A stretch of 64,000 bases of DNA from Holothuria scabra (Eukaryota; Echinodermata; Holothuroidea; Aspidochirotida; Holothuriidae). Of the stretch, positions 22,880 to 34,190 are shown piece by piece. The notes under the pieces are model-generated. The model saw only the letters and a program-made list of their open reading frames with translations. It was not told the origin of the DNA and did no database searches. How positions within the stretch are numbered: position 1 is the first letter of the stretch; each line of letters starts with the position of its first letter. Where the stretch lies: positions 4,230,284 to 4,294,283 of the forward strand of contig CM074190.1 of NCBI GenBank assembly GCA_037179385.1, read 5' to 3'. The translations under genes were made by a program, and so were the position numbers.

Positions 22880-23528
22880 CTTAAATTGCAACCCTTAAAG
22901 CTGTAAAACAATCAGTGAAAAATTTGGTCCTAGCCGCTCCCGTGTCGTTTCCCTAAATTTTTCTTCAATATAGGCTTTCATTTATGTCCAAAAAGGCAAA
23001 GTTTCGAGAGTTTTCTTAATGTCGTCGAGAAGCCCTAATCCGCCCTCCTGAGATAACACGATCTTCAGTCGACATGCTATCTCAGATTTATGCAAATAGG
23101 AAACGCAGATTCTTCGATAGTTCCCCCCCCCCCCAAAAAAAATGCAAATCTCCTTACAGGAATCCCTGAATTTAATCTAGTGTATGCAATACAAACCCCA
23201 TATTTACAAATGTTTAAAAGTACCCAATTTTTCGGTAAGTACCTTATACAGTGGTGTTCACACTTAAGAAAAAAAAATCAGATTTATTAAGGAAAAATTG
23301 TTCTTGTTCGTAGAAAAAAAAATAGCACAAAAATGTACCTTTTGGTCAATGGGGTAGGGTGAGTTACATGGTCCAAAATTGTTGCCCCCCCCCCCCTATC
23401 AACACTTCCCGTAAGGTCCTAAGACACCCACAAACTAACACAGCTCAACTAGTGCAAAATCGGGAAACCTCTATGCTTTTGCCCCCCCCCCCCCCACAGG
23501 TAAGTCTTGTTACGTCACTGCCAAAAGT

Positions 23529-25245
23529 TCAAAGCTCAATATCACCCCCAAGCATGGCCCAAGCCCAAGCGTGTGTCCCTTTAATCACCTTTGCGAAATG
23601 CGGGAAATACCCTGGGTATATTCTACAACGCCAACCGTCAGGCGGCCAACCATGCAGGGACTTGCTCACAGTTTTGTGGTGCCGACAGTCCGCCATGTCG
23701 TAAGGCAATTAGTAATGGTCTTTTGTGTGCATTTTATAGGCGATAGTCGGGGACAAACTACTCACCACACACGATCTAGATATAAGACCGAATTTATTCA
23801 CGGGCATAATACATAAATTAAGGCCTAGCATATGGCTAGGCATATATGCCTCATTGTGCTATGAAAACTATGAAAAGGTCTGGAAAAAGCCTTGAAAGAG
23901 GTCACGAATTTCATTCACCAAAAAGTGTGGTGACCCTGTTTTAGCCACTTCAAAGGAAGATCAGTTTGGCCCTTTCAATACTTCTATGCCCATTTCACCA
24001 TTAGTGGCACGTGCAGGAATTATGAGGTGGGAACCAGATGGTGAATTCCCCTGGCTGTTACTGGGGAGTGGTTTGGGGTACCGAAAAAAACTATTGCCCT
24101 CGAAACTGGCTAAATGGACAATGGTGCATCCGCCTAATTCGGCAGTATGAAGGCAGTCATCGTTTAAAGGTAAAGAAACCCCCCCCCCCCCCCCAACTTA
24201 TTTTGAAGAAAAAGCTAAGTAGCAAAATTTTCGTCTTATTCCTCTTCAAAGTATCTTTCATTACATTTTATGATTTAACTTTTGCACATTCAAGGTAAAC
24301 CAAGCAGTTATTTACAGTGAATTTCACATTTGAAGAGAAAAAACATTGTCACATGACTCTCAACAGCCAATCATGAAACTGGACAGTCTACTACACTACT
24401 TCAATTTGGGATGACTGCTCCTGCCCTTTAAAAGGCGAACTGGGAAATGTCAGGAGCTGACCTTCCCCTTTTAGCCCGGAAAACATTTGCCATTTTATAT
24501 TGGCTGAGACACAAGATGGTTTCATGCTATTGACCTTAGCATTCAATGTCACAGTGCAAAAGTTACACACTTTTGGATGAATACAAACCAACAACAACAA
24601 ATGCAAAGAGATGATTGGTGAACTTAACGGATACGTGTAAGTATATTGCACAGGTTCTTACTGTAGCCTTTCCTGATCTGGCTGAAATAATAACTCATTG
24701 AATCCTGCAAAAGAGAGCCATCAGATATTAGTGCTACCCCACGTGATCATACGAGCGTATTATTCAAGTCCCTGAATTTGTTAAAATTAAATGACATTAT
24801 CAACGTAAACATAACAACATTCACTGATCGTTTCGTTTATAACTCCCCCCTTTAAGAATATTTTTCACCCTTTTAGTCAAAATAGTTTAGTTCACAATAT
24901 ACAACACTAACAACAGGCTATACTCGACATACCAAATTCCTTCGTCTTTTCCATATAACCAGAGGAAGTTCTCTTAAGACCGGTTTATGCTTTCGTACCA
25001 CCAACATTTGGAATTCCTTACCCGACAGTCTGTTAACTATAAGAGCCCTGTGTCCTCCTTTATAACTTAAACAGATTTCTTATGAATCAACATTAACTGA
25101 AAATACTTGCTTCACTACTTTAACAACCCTATAACCTTTTACTTTGGATTTTTCTCCCTGAAGAGGCGGGGAGGGGTGGGTAATGTAATGTGTGAGAAGG
25201 GTAGAGTAGGGTATAAGTAGAGTATGTGGAACAAGGGTGGGGTAG
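23529..25245. other. Intergenic sequence between two hAT-type elements
   Basis: No exon or delimited element was recognised. A 16-base C run lies at 24179-24194. Short ORFs have no coding context. Confidence 0.4.
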
Positions 25246-25253
25246 GATGGGTG

Positions 25254-26666
25254 CAGTGGCGTAGCCACGGGGGGGGGTGCTGGGGGGCCTAGGGCCCCCA
25301 AATTTCTCCAGCCTCCCCCCCCCCCCAGATTTTTTGCGTCCTGATAAAGTGATTGAGAAAAAATAAAATGTTTGAACGAAAATAGACTTTAGAAGTATTC
25401 CCTTCAAAAACAGTATACTAAATAAATAAAATGTGTAACAATTAAGAAAGCATGCATGAATGTTTGTTAAACACATTTTGTGTGCACTGGATAACGTGCA
25501 TAATCTGCGCTGTCGTTTATTGCATTTCACTTCGAAGATGAAACGAACATCTTGACGTCAAACTCGAATGTGACTTTGTTAGGTTAAGACCCTTTTTGCC
25601 TTTCGGATGACTGGTTGACTTACTAAAAACAATACAATCATACACTGCGAGACCATTCTCACACGACCATTTTTATACTTTATCATACACAAAATGTGCG
25701 ATAAGGGTAAAGTACCGGTACTGCCTTCGAATAATTCTTCCCTTCCATCCTAAACAAGTAGGCCCATGTCGTGCATCACTACTGCCCATGACAAGTGCCG
25801 CTGTAGAACGATTCTTTCTTCTTTTTACTAGTTGACACTGGCGTCCGGGCGGATCATGTAAAATGTCCACAAGGTCCTGATTTTATGTTTCCCACATGGT
25901 ATCTACTTCTGCTCTGCGGTTTATATATTTTGAGAGATTTACTCGTAGTATTTTAATTTTGACCACGTTATATACCAATGACTGAACAAATACTGCACCA
26001 TTTTGCATCTAGACACCACTGAAAACCAAATTGTTTCTTTGATACTATGCATGTCACTGGTAAAATCTCCACAAATATAAAACTAAGTATTTTGAAATTT
26101 TTCATGCTCCCCAAAAAGGGAATCCTAACATGTAGACCTATAATCAGTCCAGAGTTTTGCCAAACATAACACCGTTTTGCATCTAGGAAATCTAACGCAA
26201 AGAAAGTTTCTCAGAGGGGGACACACTACTTTTGGTTTTCCTATTAAAGCTGAAATCCATTCAAATATTGCCGCATTTGCGATCCACGTCCTCCTGAAGT
26301 TTACAGTTTTTCGCAAGGAAAAGGGAGATACCAGTTCGCTTTAGTCTCATCCCCCAGGCCACAGATCAGAAATGCCCATGTACTACCATTTTTCAAAGAC
26401 TGATTTTTTTTTTCATTATTTGAGAAGTGGCAGATATTGGATTTGTATTTCAAAGCTGGGTACATCCAGCTTAAAACACGTGGGAAGTGCCGTTTCCGGC
26501 CATATCTGGAGGGTTTGGAAAGCCCAAAATTGCCCTCGCTCCGCGCCAACTGATGATGGCGCTCCGCTTAGATAGTCTTAATGAGCCTGACCCTCGGAGG
26601 CCAGGTCCCCCACTTGTTACCTAGCCCCCCCCCCCCCCCTAAAATTCAATCCTGGCTACGTTACTG
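25254..26666. mobile_element. hAT-type non-autonomous element, 1.4 kb
   Basis: The left end CAGTGGCGTAGCCA (25254) pairs with TGGCTACGTTACTG (ending 26666); the 14-bp TIRs differ at two positions. The octamer GATGGGTG flanks both sides exactly (25246-25253 and 26667-26674), which identifies a hAT-type insertion. G- and C-tracts lie just inside the ends. Near 26510-26580 it carries the GCTCCGCGCCAACTGATGATGG module shared with other elements here. A partial inverted relative is at about 56534-57500. No transposase ORF is present. Confidence 0.9.
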
Positions 26667-27150
26667 GATGGGTGATAACTAGGGAGGGATCAAGGGCGTG
26701 AAATCGGACGGTTATTCATGATCGACGGTGTTTTCTTTTCGTTTTGATATCAACTGTCCTCATGCATGCACTTTCTCAGTTTGTATTATCCTAGATCCTT
26801 TTTTACTTGGGAGCACCCTTGTCCACAAATCATATGGGTTTTTAGAGTGCTTCCCTTTAAAATATCTTGATATCACGTAATATCATACTTTTATTTCTGC
26901 ACATTGTACTAATCACATCAAATATTGTGGAAAAACGAATGTGAAATGAACATATATTTTTAATTCCCAAGAAAACCATTCCGATTAGAGTCCTCCTTCT
27001 GAGATCCTTACATGTGGAGAACCTAAATGGCCCATCCTGGTTGGCGCATTGCACCGTCAAACGGCAAAGTAATTATTTGCGGAAGTACTGTGTGTTTTAA
27101 AATTGTATGTCACTGTATGTTTAACCCGACTGAAATTAGGAACTGCTGCT

Positions 27151-27358
27151 GCAACTAGTTTTGTCACAAATACCACCTTTGTCTCACTACAACCACTTTT
27201 GTCAAAAATTTTGCCCACTTTTGTTGCAAATACCACCGCTGTCTCAATCATCGCACACTTTTGTCACAACGGAGGCATTTGTGACAAACTGAGTGGGCAA
27301 AAATTTTGACAAAAGAGGTATTTCAGACAAAAGTGGTATTTGAGACAAAACTAGTTGC
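27151..27358. repeat. Imperfect long hairpin, about 67-bp arms
   Basis: The left arm 27151-27218 (starts GCAACTAGTTTTGTC, ends AAAAATTTTGCCCAC) is complementary to the right arm 27293-27358 (starts GTGGGCAAAAATTTT, ends GACAAAACTAGTTGC), with a loop of 74 bases. The loop and arms also repeat CACTTTTGTC in direct order. It could be a MITE or a source of hairpin RNA. No clear duplication of the flanks was found. Confidence 0.75.
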
Positions 27359-28659
27359 TACAACTGCTCAAGTTCATCGAGAAATTGAACCGAAATTCAG
27401 TCAACTGTCACCCAAACTCATCTACAGACGGAAATTCTCAACTGGCATTTGGCACAGCTCTTTGATTGACCGCAAATTAAAAAATGCAGAGTATCAGAGT
27501 ATTGTAGCTCTCATTACATAACATGTACTTGACTAGTAGGAGGGTCTGATCACAAGATGTATCTCACGTACTAACACTGAAGCAATAATTTGAGATTGTG
27601 TCTTGATGATGGATAGTTTTACGCATACAAGGGGCTTGAAGTCTAGAATTCCAAAAATATATATTCTTATAGGTTGCAAAATAAATATTTTATATCCAAT
27701 TCCCATTGTCATAGCCTTTTCCATTGTTGCGGAATGAGATATTGAAATTTATTCATTTCAGTCGAGAATGTCCATTGAGTAATAGTTAATGACTTTCTTG
27801 TTATACCACTCACATTACATGTTTTGCTTCTCTCTAACACTGTAACATATTTAAATGACCTTGAATGTTTACTGTTTTCTTGCTTAGCATGTTGTACACA
27901 GAAGGCTTGTCTAATCAAGTCACCCATTTTGATCACATTTCTTCAAAAGGTGTAGTAGCTTCCGAAAAAGGCAAAGAAATACAAAAATGTAATTTGAGTG
28001 GGACAACAATGACATCTCAAACTATTGCAAAATGTACCATTTAAAATTGAGTGAAAAGACTTTAACACTTTCTATCTCAGCTCGGGAATGTCCCTTGGAT
28101 ATGGACTGTTTGACTAGGGACTGTTTAAATTCATTTTTCATACTCTGTGACATGTTTCACTGGAGGTATCTTTTAAAGTAAGAAGGGTAGGAAAATTGGG
28201 ACTGTGAGAGAATGATGCCTTTACGCCGCATCTACGGCAATGTTTTTTGAACATCTTAAAAGAATAATAGACTACTATTTATACTGTCATTTATTATAAA
28301 GGCCTACATGGAGTATACGTTTGTTTATAGCTAATTTACTGTAAAATGCCCTCATCCTCAGAAATGCAATGTGTTTGTCCTCCAGGCTGCTGCTTTAACA
28401 CGCGTCTCCAACGCATATGTCACAAGTTTTATTGAATTTATACCTCGAAACAAACTGTCCAGAATGAATATAAAAAACAGTTTATGAAGGTTTATTCTTT
28501 CCATTCCACCCTCCATTAGTATGTTTACTGCCTTTGTTATCCCAATCGAGCCAGCAACTTAAGTAAAAGACTGCTGCACGCATTTTGTTCCTTTGTAAAC
28601 ACATATTGTATAAGGAAGTTTAAATATTAAGCAAGTTCCAATTTTTAAATGGACTAAAA
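27359..28659. other. Unassigned sequence, no gene seen
   Basis: AT-rich, no exon signals and no delimited repeat. Confidence 0.35.
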
Positions 28660-29340
28660 AATTCCATGTTTTCTCACCTTTTTTACCGAATATGTTTGTT
28701 TCCTAATTTGGGATTCATGTCGACAGTACCCAGAGTCAGAGAAAATGCGCAGAAAATTTGGGTTCTTTTAAACAAATATTTGTAAATATGGAGCTTGTAT
28801 TGCAGCAAAAAATAGTTTAGATTCTTGGTTTTTTGTGGACAAATTTGAAACTTTGGGGGATCATTAAAGAATCTGCGTTTCCTATTGGCTCATATCTCAG
28901 GTAGCATGTCCACTGAAGTTCGGTGTTATTACATAATGTTATCTACAAGGAGTGTGGATTGAGACTTTCTGGCGCCATTCAAAAAGCTTCCGGAATTTTG
29001 TTGCCTTTTTAAGCCTGACAAAATATTTCAAAATGAAGAGCCTATAATAAGGAAAATTTAGGAAAACGACAATGCACAGCTGTAGCGGCTTGGGAAAGTT
29101 TACCACTAGACTAATATAATCAATGAGCGATCACTTACTGCAGTAGAGATTGCAATTTGAGGCGCACGGAGGAAGAAAAATTTGCTTTTTAAGCTAATAA
29201 TTACAAATGTGGAGCTTTTATTGTAAAGAATTTGGAATTTTACGATGAGAAAGCTTTAAAACGATCTAAGGTACCATTCAACTACGTACTGGTGTCTCAG
29301 ATGGCAAATTTCCGAATTTTTCACTTTTTCCAGCCTGCCT
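28660..29340 (-). mobile_element. Diverged fragment related to the 21.8-kb hAT-type element
   Basis: AAGAATCTGCGTTTCCTATT (near 28868) and GGTAGCATGTCCACTGAAG match the reverse complement of 23050-23120. The AGGAAAACGACA and AGCGGCTTGGG region near 29050-29095 matches the reverse complement of about 22930-22960. The ends are not preserved. Confidence 0.5.
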
Positions 29341-30582
29341 TTTTTAGATACACTCCCGGGCGATTCCCGGCGTAAACTCTCGCAATCTAAATCAATTCGA
29401 AAATAATAAATTAGCTTAATGCCTCAAGAAATGGGAAGAAATAATCAGTGTTCATTCCCTTCAATTATACACATTTAATAAACTAGTTTGTTTGTTGCTT
29501 TTGTTATTTGCTTTCTTTTTGTTTCTTTTTTTTAGCAAGGCAATGAATGAGAAGCATTTTTCAGGGAGTGCGTATCCAAGACTTTCCAACTGAAGGAAGA
29601 ATTTTTCTTTGAAACAAAAGTTTTTTATCCAGTCCTGAACTGGAGCCATGGCGGACCAATGTTGCAAATGGTCTCAGGGCCGTGAGGTTGGTAACGTGGA
29701 CGTAATAGTTTCTTCGGGGAGCAATGAAAGTTTTGGTTTCGCCGAACGGCCCTTTGCAAGAGGGTCGTGAGGAATTTAGAAAAACTACTGGGTAGACAAT
29801 GCTACTGATACGCTTCACACAAAGGTAGTGTACAAATAAATTTTGGGACAGACATCTGTGGCTCAGATATGGCCTGGATATACATCCTCATTTGGGACAT
29901 ATATGCACAATACATGTCCCATATAAAATTCGCGCCATATCAAAATTATATGAGCCATATATTCATTTATGTTACACCAAGTTATATTTGCGCAGGGCAA
30001 GCCCATGGAACCTCCTGAGTTTTAGTGTGCTGGTGAGGTATTGAGGGCGTGTTCTGGTAGATTTTTGTCTCTGACTTGTAAGAAAAACAGAAATATTTCA
30101 CACCATTCCCTCCAAACCCTATCACGGTACCATTTTTTTTACTCAAGATATCTCACTTTAAAGATTGGTTATTTTTTATTAAAAAATACCTCTGCTTTTC
30201 AGCAAAGCCAAAAAGTTATGTAATGTGGGCACATTGCTTCAAATTCCGTTTTGTTTTTCTTTATAATAGAACATCCTGTCTGCCCTTGAAATTTGATACT
30301 GCTGGAATGTTTAAATATCTTTTCCTGTAGATCTAGCTTTCTATCTTCCGAACGATATAAGCTACAGTGTATGGAGATACCGTTTTCACCTTCTGCAAGA
30401 GAAATTTTTTGCTTATTTTGAAGTTAACGAATTTTGTCTCCAGAATATGCCTTTTTAAAGTTGTTTTTAATGGTTGTTTTTATAGGTCTAAAAATTTCTG
30501 ACAGGGAAACTTCAAGTAAGATTTTATTTTTGTTAACAACACTAACGTTAGTGAGACTGCTATCGAACGGAACCGGCTGGCA
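29341..30582. other. Unassigned sequence
   Basis: No exon recognised. A short inverted pair GGGACAT / ATGTCCC lies at about 29893-29919. Confidence 0.35.
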
Positions 30583-30660
30583 CAGTGGCGGATCCAGAGG
30601 GGGAATGGGGGTATGCAACCTCCCCCCTCCCTTCACCGGGATGGTAAAAAATTGAATAGA
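30583..30660 (+). repeat. Solo hAT-type terminus (CAGTGGCGGATCCAG)
   Basis: CAGTGGCGGATCCAG followed by a G-rich run has the form of the left ends at 25254 and 33074. No matching right end with the flanking octamer GGCTGGCA was found within the window, so this is probably a truncated copy. Confidence 0.45.
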
Positions 30661-30822
30661 TAGCCAGACTATAATTGTAGCCTAGGCCTAATTACTTTTT
30701 AAAAATGCAGTGATAGTTGTAACATTATTTGATTACCGTATTTTCGTGTCATATTCTTCAATAAAATGAAAAATGTAAATTATAATGTATCTATCTTCCG
30801 TATCATTTGGTAAATTCCCGTT

Positions 30823-31173
30823 TTGTTTACACATTGCGCAATGACGAATGATAAATCTAGCCTTTTCCGCCAACGGCCGTTGGTTACACTGTTTGTGACA
30901 TCGCATTTGTGTCTATCTCAATACGTGGGGCTACGACAACTGTCGGATAATGGGCCAATCGTTGATACGAAGACTTGTACGGGATGTTGTAGGGTGTGTA
31001 GGCGATACGAGTTCAGATTATGCATAAACAGATCAGAAGAAGATTTAGTTTTGATTCAAGATGATTGGCGGTTTTATTCCGTTCGATTAACAGCCGGCAA
31101 AAAAGGATTACTAAAATTTAACCATGTACAGATTGACTCAGGTGCTCGTCGTCTGTCTGCCGTACCAGTGTAA
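30823..31173 (+). other. Unassigned 116-codon ORF
   Basis: The frame contains a cysteine cluster (CTGCCRVC) and a mixed hydrophobic/charged C-terminal half. It has a perfect 14-bp palindrome CCAACGGCCGTTGG at 30870-30883. I do not recognise the product; length alone does not establish a gene. It could be an exon, a transposon fragment or chance. Confidence 0.15.
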
Positions 31174-33065
31174 GAGTGTGACCAAAACCTGTCGGCTCGG
31201 AGCTTTCATGTCTCGAGGAGATCGGAACACATGCAGTCTCCTGATTGGTTTAAAGTTGTGACGCACCAAATTAGGCCAAGTAATTATTAAGAAATGTGCT
31301 GATCTAAATGACCAATGAGGAGGCTGTAGAGGGTGAAATTATCCAAACCTTAAAAATATGGGATACAGCATAAGCGTGGAACTAGGGAAAGGTAGTTGGT
31401 CATGTTTACCGGTAACATGTGACAGGAAGCAGGAAAGGCCCTGTAAATCTAGGACAAAAGGAAGGGATAGTTATTCGTAAACAACAAGATCATGTTAAAG
31501 GGCATGGAGGGTGCATTAATACTACACGACACTAAGTTCAGTTTACACATGATATAGTCTAAAACCGTGTGACGGTAATAGAGTATTAAATTCACATTGG
31601 CCGTACGCCCTAAAGTCCGTTGAAGTAATGGCTACCCACACTTTCAAGACCATGTTTTAAAAGCTTAGGAGTTTCACAGTGGCTCAAAATATTGAAACAT
31701 TTAGCACCATGGTTTTGCACCCGGGATAATGATGAGAGACCCAAATGGCGGCCCCTTAGGTTAATCCAATGATGACCCATATGTAAAACTAGTTCTGAGG
31801 CTTATTTAAACGACTGATAGTGTGTGGGAGGATATGGTTTCAACTTCAATCCTTTAATATCCTTCGTGCGTGTGGGCTACCCATATGGGCCCCTTATCCA
31901 TCTCGATAAATGCCCCCACCGGTATGGGCTTACCCATAAGGGTTAGTTAGACAAGATTTAAGGATACACTAACACGAATGTGTTATTTTTGTATAGTGTT
32001 ATGTATATAGGTCAAATGCAATACAAACCCTCCTATTCAGTCGCTTCTTACGACAGGCGGGGAATACGGTCCGCATTTTCTGCCACTCCCTGCCGACAGG
32101 GGCCTTACCCATAAGGGACCCATATAGGTTTACTACCTTTGTTTGATAGCACGTTTTTTAACCTTTTTGTTAAAGATCGACGACTTTATCAGGAGGCGAT
32201 ATTGTTAGGGACAACTTTGTTACGGGTGGTTTTGTTGGCCAAGCGAGCGACTTCGTCAGGGGTGACTTTGAAGGGCAACTCGAGCCGACTGCATTGCCCC
32301 ACTGCGCCGTATACGGTTTTTTACCACAGTGAAGCATCGGCATTCGGCTTGTAGGCCTACTATTGAATAACCACTGGTCTCTCTTCACTTGGACGGTAAA
32401 ATATTCAACCGTTTTTCTGAGAAAGAGTTGATTACGTCGCGTGATTAATTGACTTCATAATTAAACGCTCCTACCTGCAGTGAAACTTAATTCACTTTTC
32501 ATTCTTAAAAGGAATAGGCCTATTTGAAGTGGCAGGGCCGGTAGAACTGAGGGGTGGGCTTATCAGGGGGAGAGTTTGTTAGGGGGCGATTTTGGGTGGG
32601 CGACTTTGTGGGTTCGAATTTTATAGGGTGAGACTCGACACCGCCCTCCCCACCTTTTACTAACTTTCACTTGGTTGTCACTGTTAACAAGGACTAAGAC
32701 GCCCTTGCCACTCAGTCAAACTGCACTAAGTGAAATTTTTGGGCTCAATATAACATGATCTTGTTCAGTTATTGACATTTCTGTTGAAAATGAGAACATT
32801 CCGCCACATATTTGGCCTTATCCCAAGCCAAAACGTCAAATTATCAAGCCATCATATCAAATTGCCTATCCAACAGTTTGTAGAGGGGCGCTGTTGCACG
32901 ACGCTTTTGCAACACACAATATGGAGGCTCTGTTATTTCAATTTTACGGCAACACAGTATATCCAGATCCAGGTATGTAGATCACTGGCTTCCTGCCATA
33001 ATAGCTACTTAAAAACGGCATTCCACAGACGGAGTAATACAATAAATAAATGGCCCTAAAAATTG
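31174..33065. other. Repeat-derived sequence without recognised gene
   Basis: Contains TACCCATAAGGG and CCCATATGGG motifs in several copies (31870-32125) and two blocks of degenerate roughly 22-bp G-rich units built on GGCGACTTTGT (about 32168-32290 and 32545-32640). No coding exon was found. Confidence 0.4.
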
Positions 33066-33199
33066 GTCAAATTCAGTGGCGTGGCTAGAACTTTTTCGTG
33101 GGGGGGGGGGCAGACTTTTTCGTGGGAGGCGGACTTTTTCGTGGGGGGGGGGGTGGGGGTTATGGAAGGCTGGACACTTTTGTAGGGGGGCTGGAGTTT

Positions 33200-34190
33200 A
33201 CTATCTAAGCATAGCGCCACCATCAGTTGGTGCAGAGCGAACAGAGAAAATTTTGGATTTTAGCACCTCTTAGATGGCTGGAAATGTCATTGGCCATGTT
33301 TAATGGTCCTTAATTCTGGTAAGAAAAAAATGTGATTTTCTAAGATTCAAACGCTTTTTGAGAAACTGATTAGCTCAGTTCATTACTTCACTGGACTGTG
33401 TATCTTAGGATTACAAATCCGGAATTCTGCTGGATGTTGCAAGCAGCTATTCCAGTGCACACCTGAGCAAGGTATTTCCACAGGGGTAGGGGAGCATTCA
33501 GTTTAGGGCAGAAGATTTTTGCATGTTATTCTGCCCGCAAGACAGTCAAAGCGGAGCGCCACCACTGGTACCGGTTGACGCGGACCGTCCAGAAAATTTG
33601 AAAATTCGTACCTCTCAGACAGTCGAAATGCCTATTCCCATGCTTATAAAGGGGATCCAAGCAATCGATATTTTAAGTTTTCAACTGCAGCTAAACGTCC
33701 ACTCCAAACTAAAATTCATCCAGAAAGACTAAGCGGAGCGCCACCATTGGTTGGCGCGAAGCGTACAGACCAAAATGGCATTTCCCAGGATTATAGGGGG
33801 ATCTAAGCAGTCGCTATTTTGAGGGTTTTTTGCAAAAAATGTTTACCTTAAGCTTAAATTCTGCTATGAAGCGGTCTAGGTGGTGCATCACCATAAGTTG
33901 GGGCGAAACGTACAGAAAATTTTGAAAAATCTGACACTTCAGACAGTCAAAAAGGTCATTTCGTAAGCTTTAAGAGGGTCTAAGCAGTTGCTATTTCGAG
34001 GTTCCGTTTTAAAAAAACTGTTCACTTGGCGCTTATATTCTGCTGGGAAGACTATCTACTCGGAGCGCTACCACTGGTTGGAGCGGAGCGAACGGAAAAT
34101 TTTGAAAAAGTGGACCCCTGAGACAGTCGAAACTGACATTTCCCAGGCTTAAAGGGGGATTAAAGCAGTCACTATTTGATCAAAAATTAT
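33200..34190 (+). repeat. About five diverged copies of a GCGCCACCA-TTGG module
   Basis: Module starts lie near 33219, 33556, 33738, 33886 and 34067. Each has a GCGCCACCANNGGTTGG-like core, then AGCG(A/T)ACAG, AAAATTTTGAAAA, CAGACAGTCGAAA and a CATTTCCCAGG-like end. The same module occurs in other elements of this window with different ends (3820-3890, 26480-26580, 57235-57310, 58185-58440). Confidence 0.7.
33364..33427 (+). repeat. tRNA-like remnant (possible SINE head)
   Basis: TTAGCTCAGTT resembles an A box, GGACTGTGTATC an anticodon-arm region, and GGATTACAAATCC a B box. The spacing is roughly tRNA-like, but an acceptor stem cannot be drawn. It lies inside the hAT-type element, so it is unlikely to be a working tRNA gene. 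Confidence 0.2.

Larger units (their letters stand above)
21823..23520. mobile_element. hAT-type non-autonomous element, 1.7 kb
   Basis: The left end CAGTGGCGTAACCAG (21823) pairs with the right end TTGTTACGTCACTG (ending 23520), whose reverse complement is CAGTGACGTAACAA. Flanking octamers are CAAAAAGT (21815-21822) and CCAAAAGT (23521-23528), 7 of 8 identical. An 8-bp duplication and CAG ends are hallmarks of the hAT superfamily. The interior has a G-tract and a C-tract inside each end, a polypurine run, and two copies of a GC-rich hairpin. No transposase ORF is present. Confidence 0.75.

Noticed and set aside
31861..32130. Region with CCTGTCGTAAGAAGCGACT on the minus strand as a known SINE core
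   Set aside because: The phrase looks familiar from invertebrate repeats, but I could not assign it to a defined family or find its ends.
33364..33427. Functional tRNA gene
   Set aside because: No acceptor stem or proper arms can be drawn, and it sits inside a transposon; only A- and B-box-like text remains.
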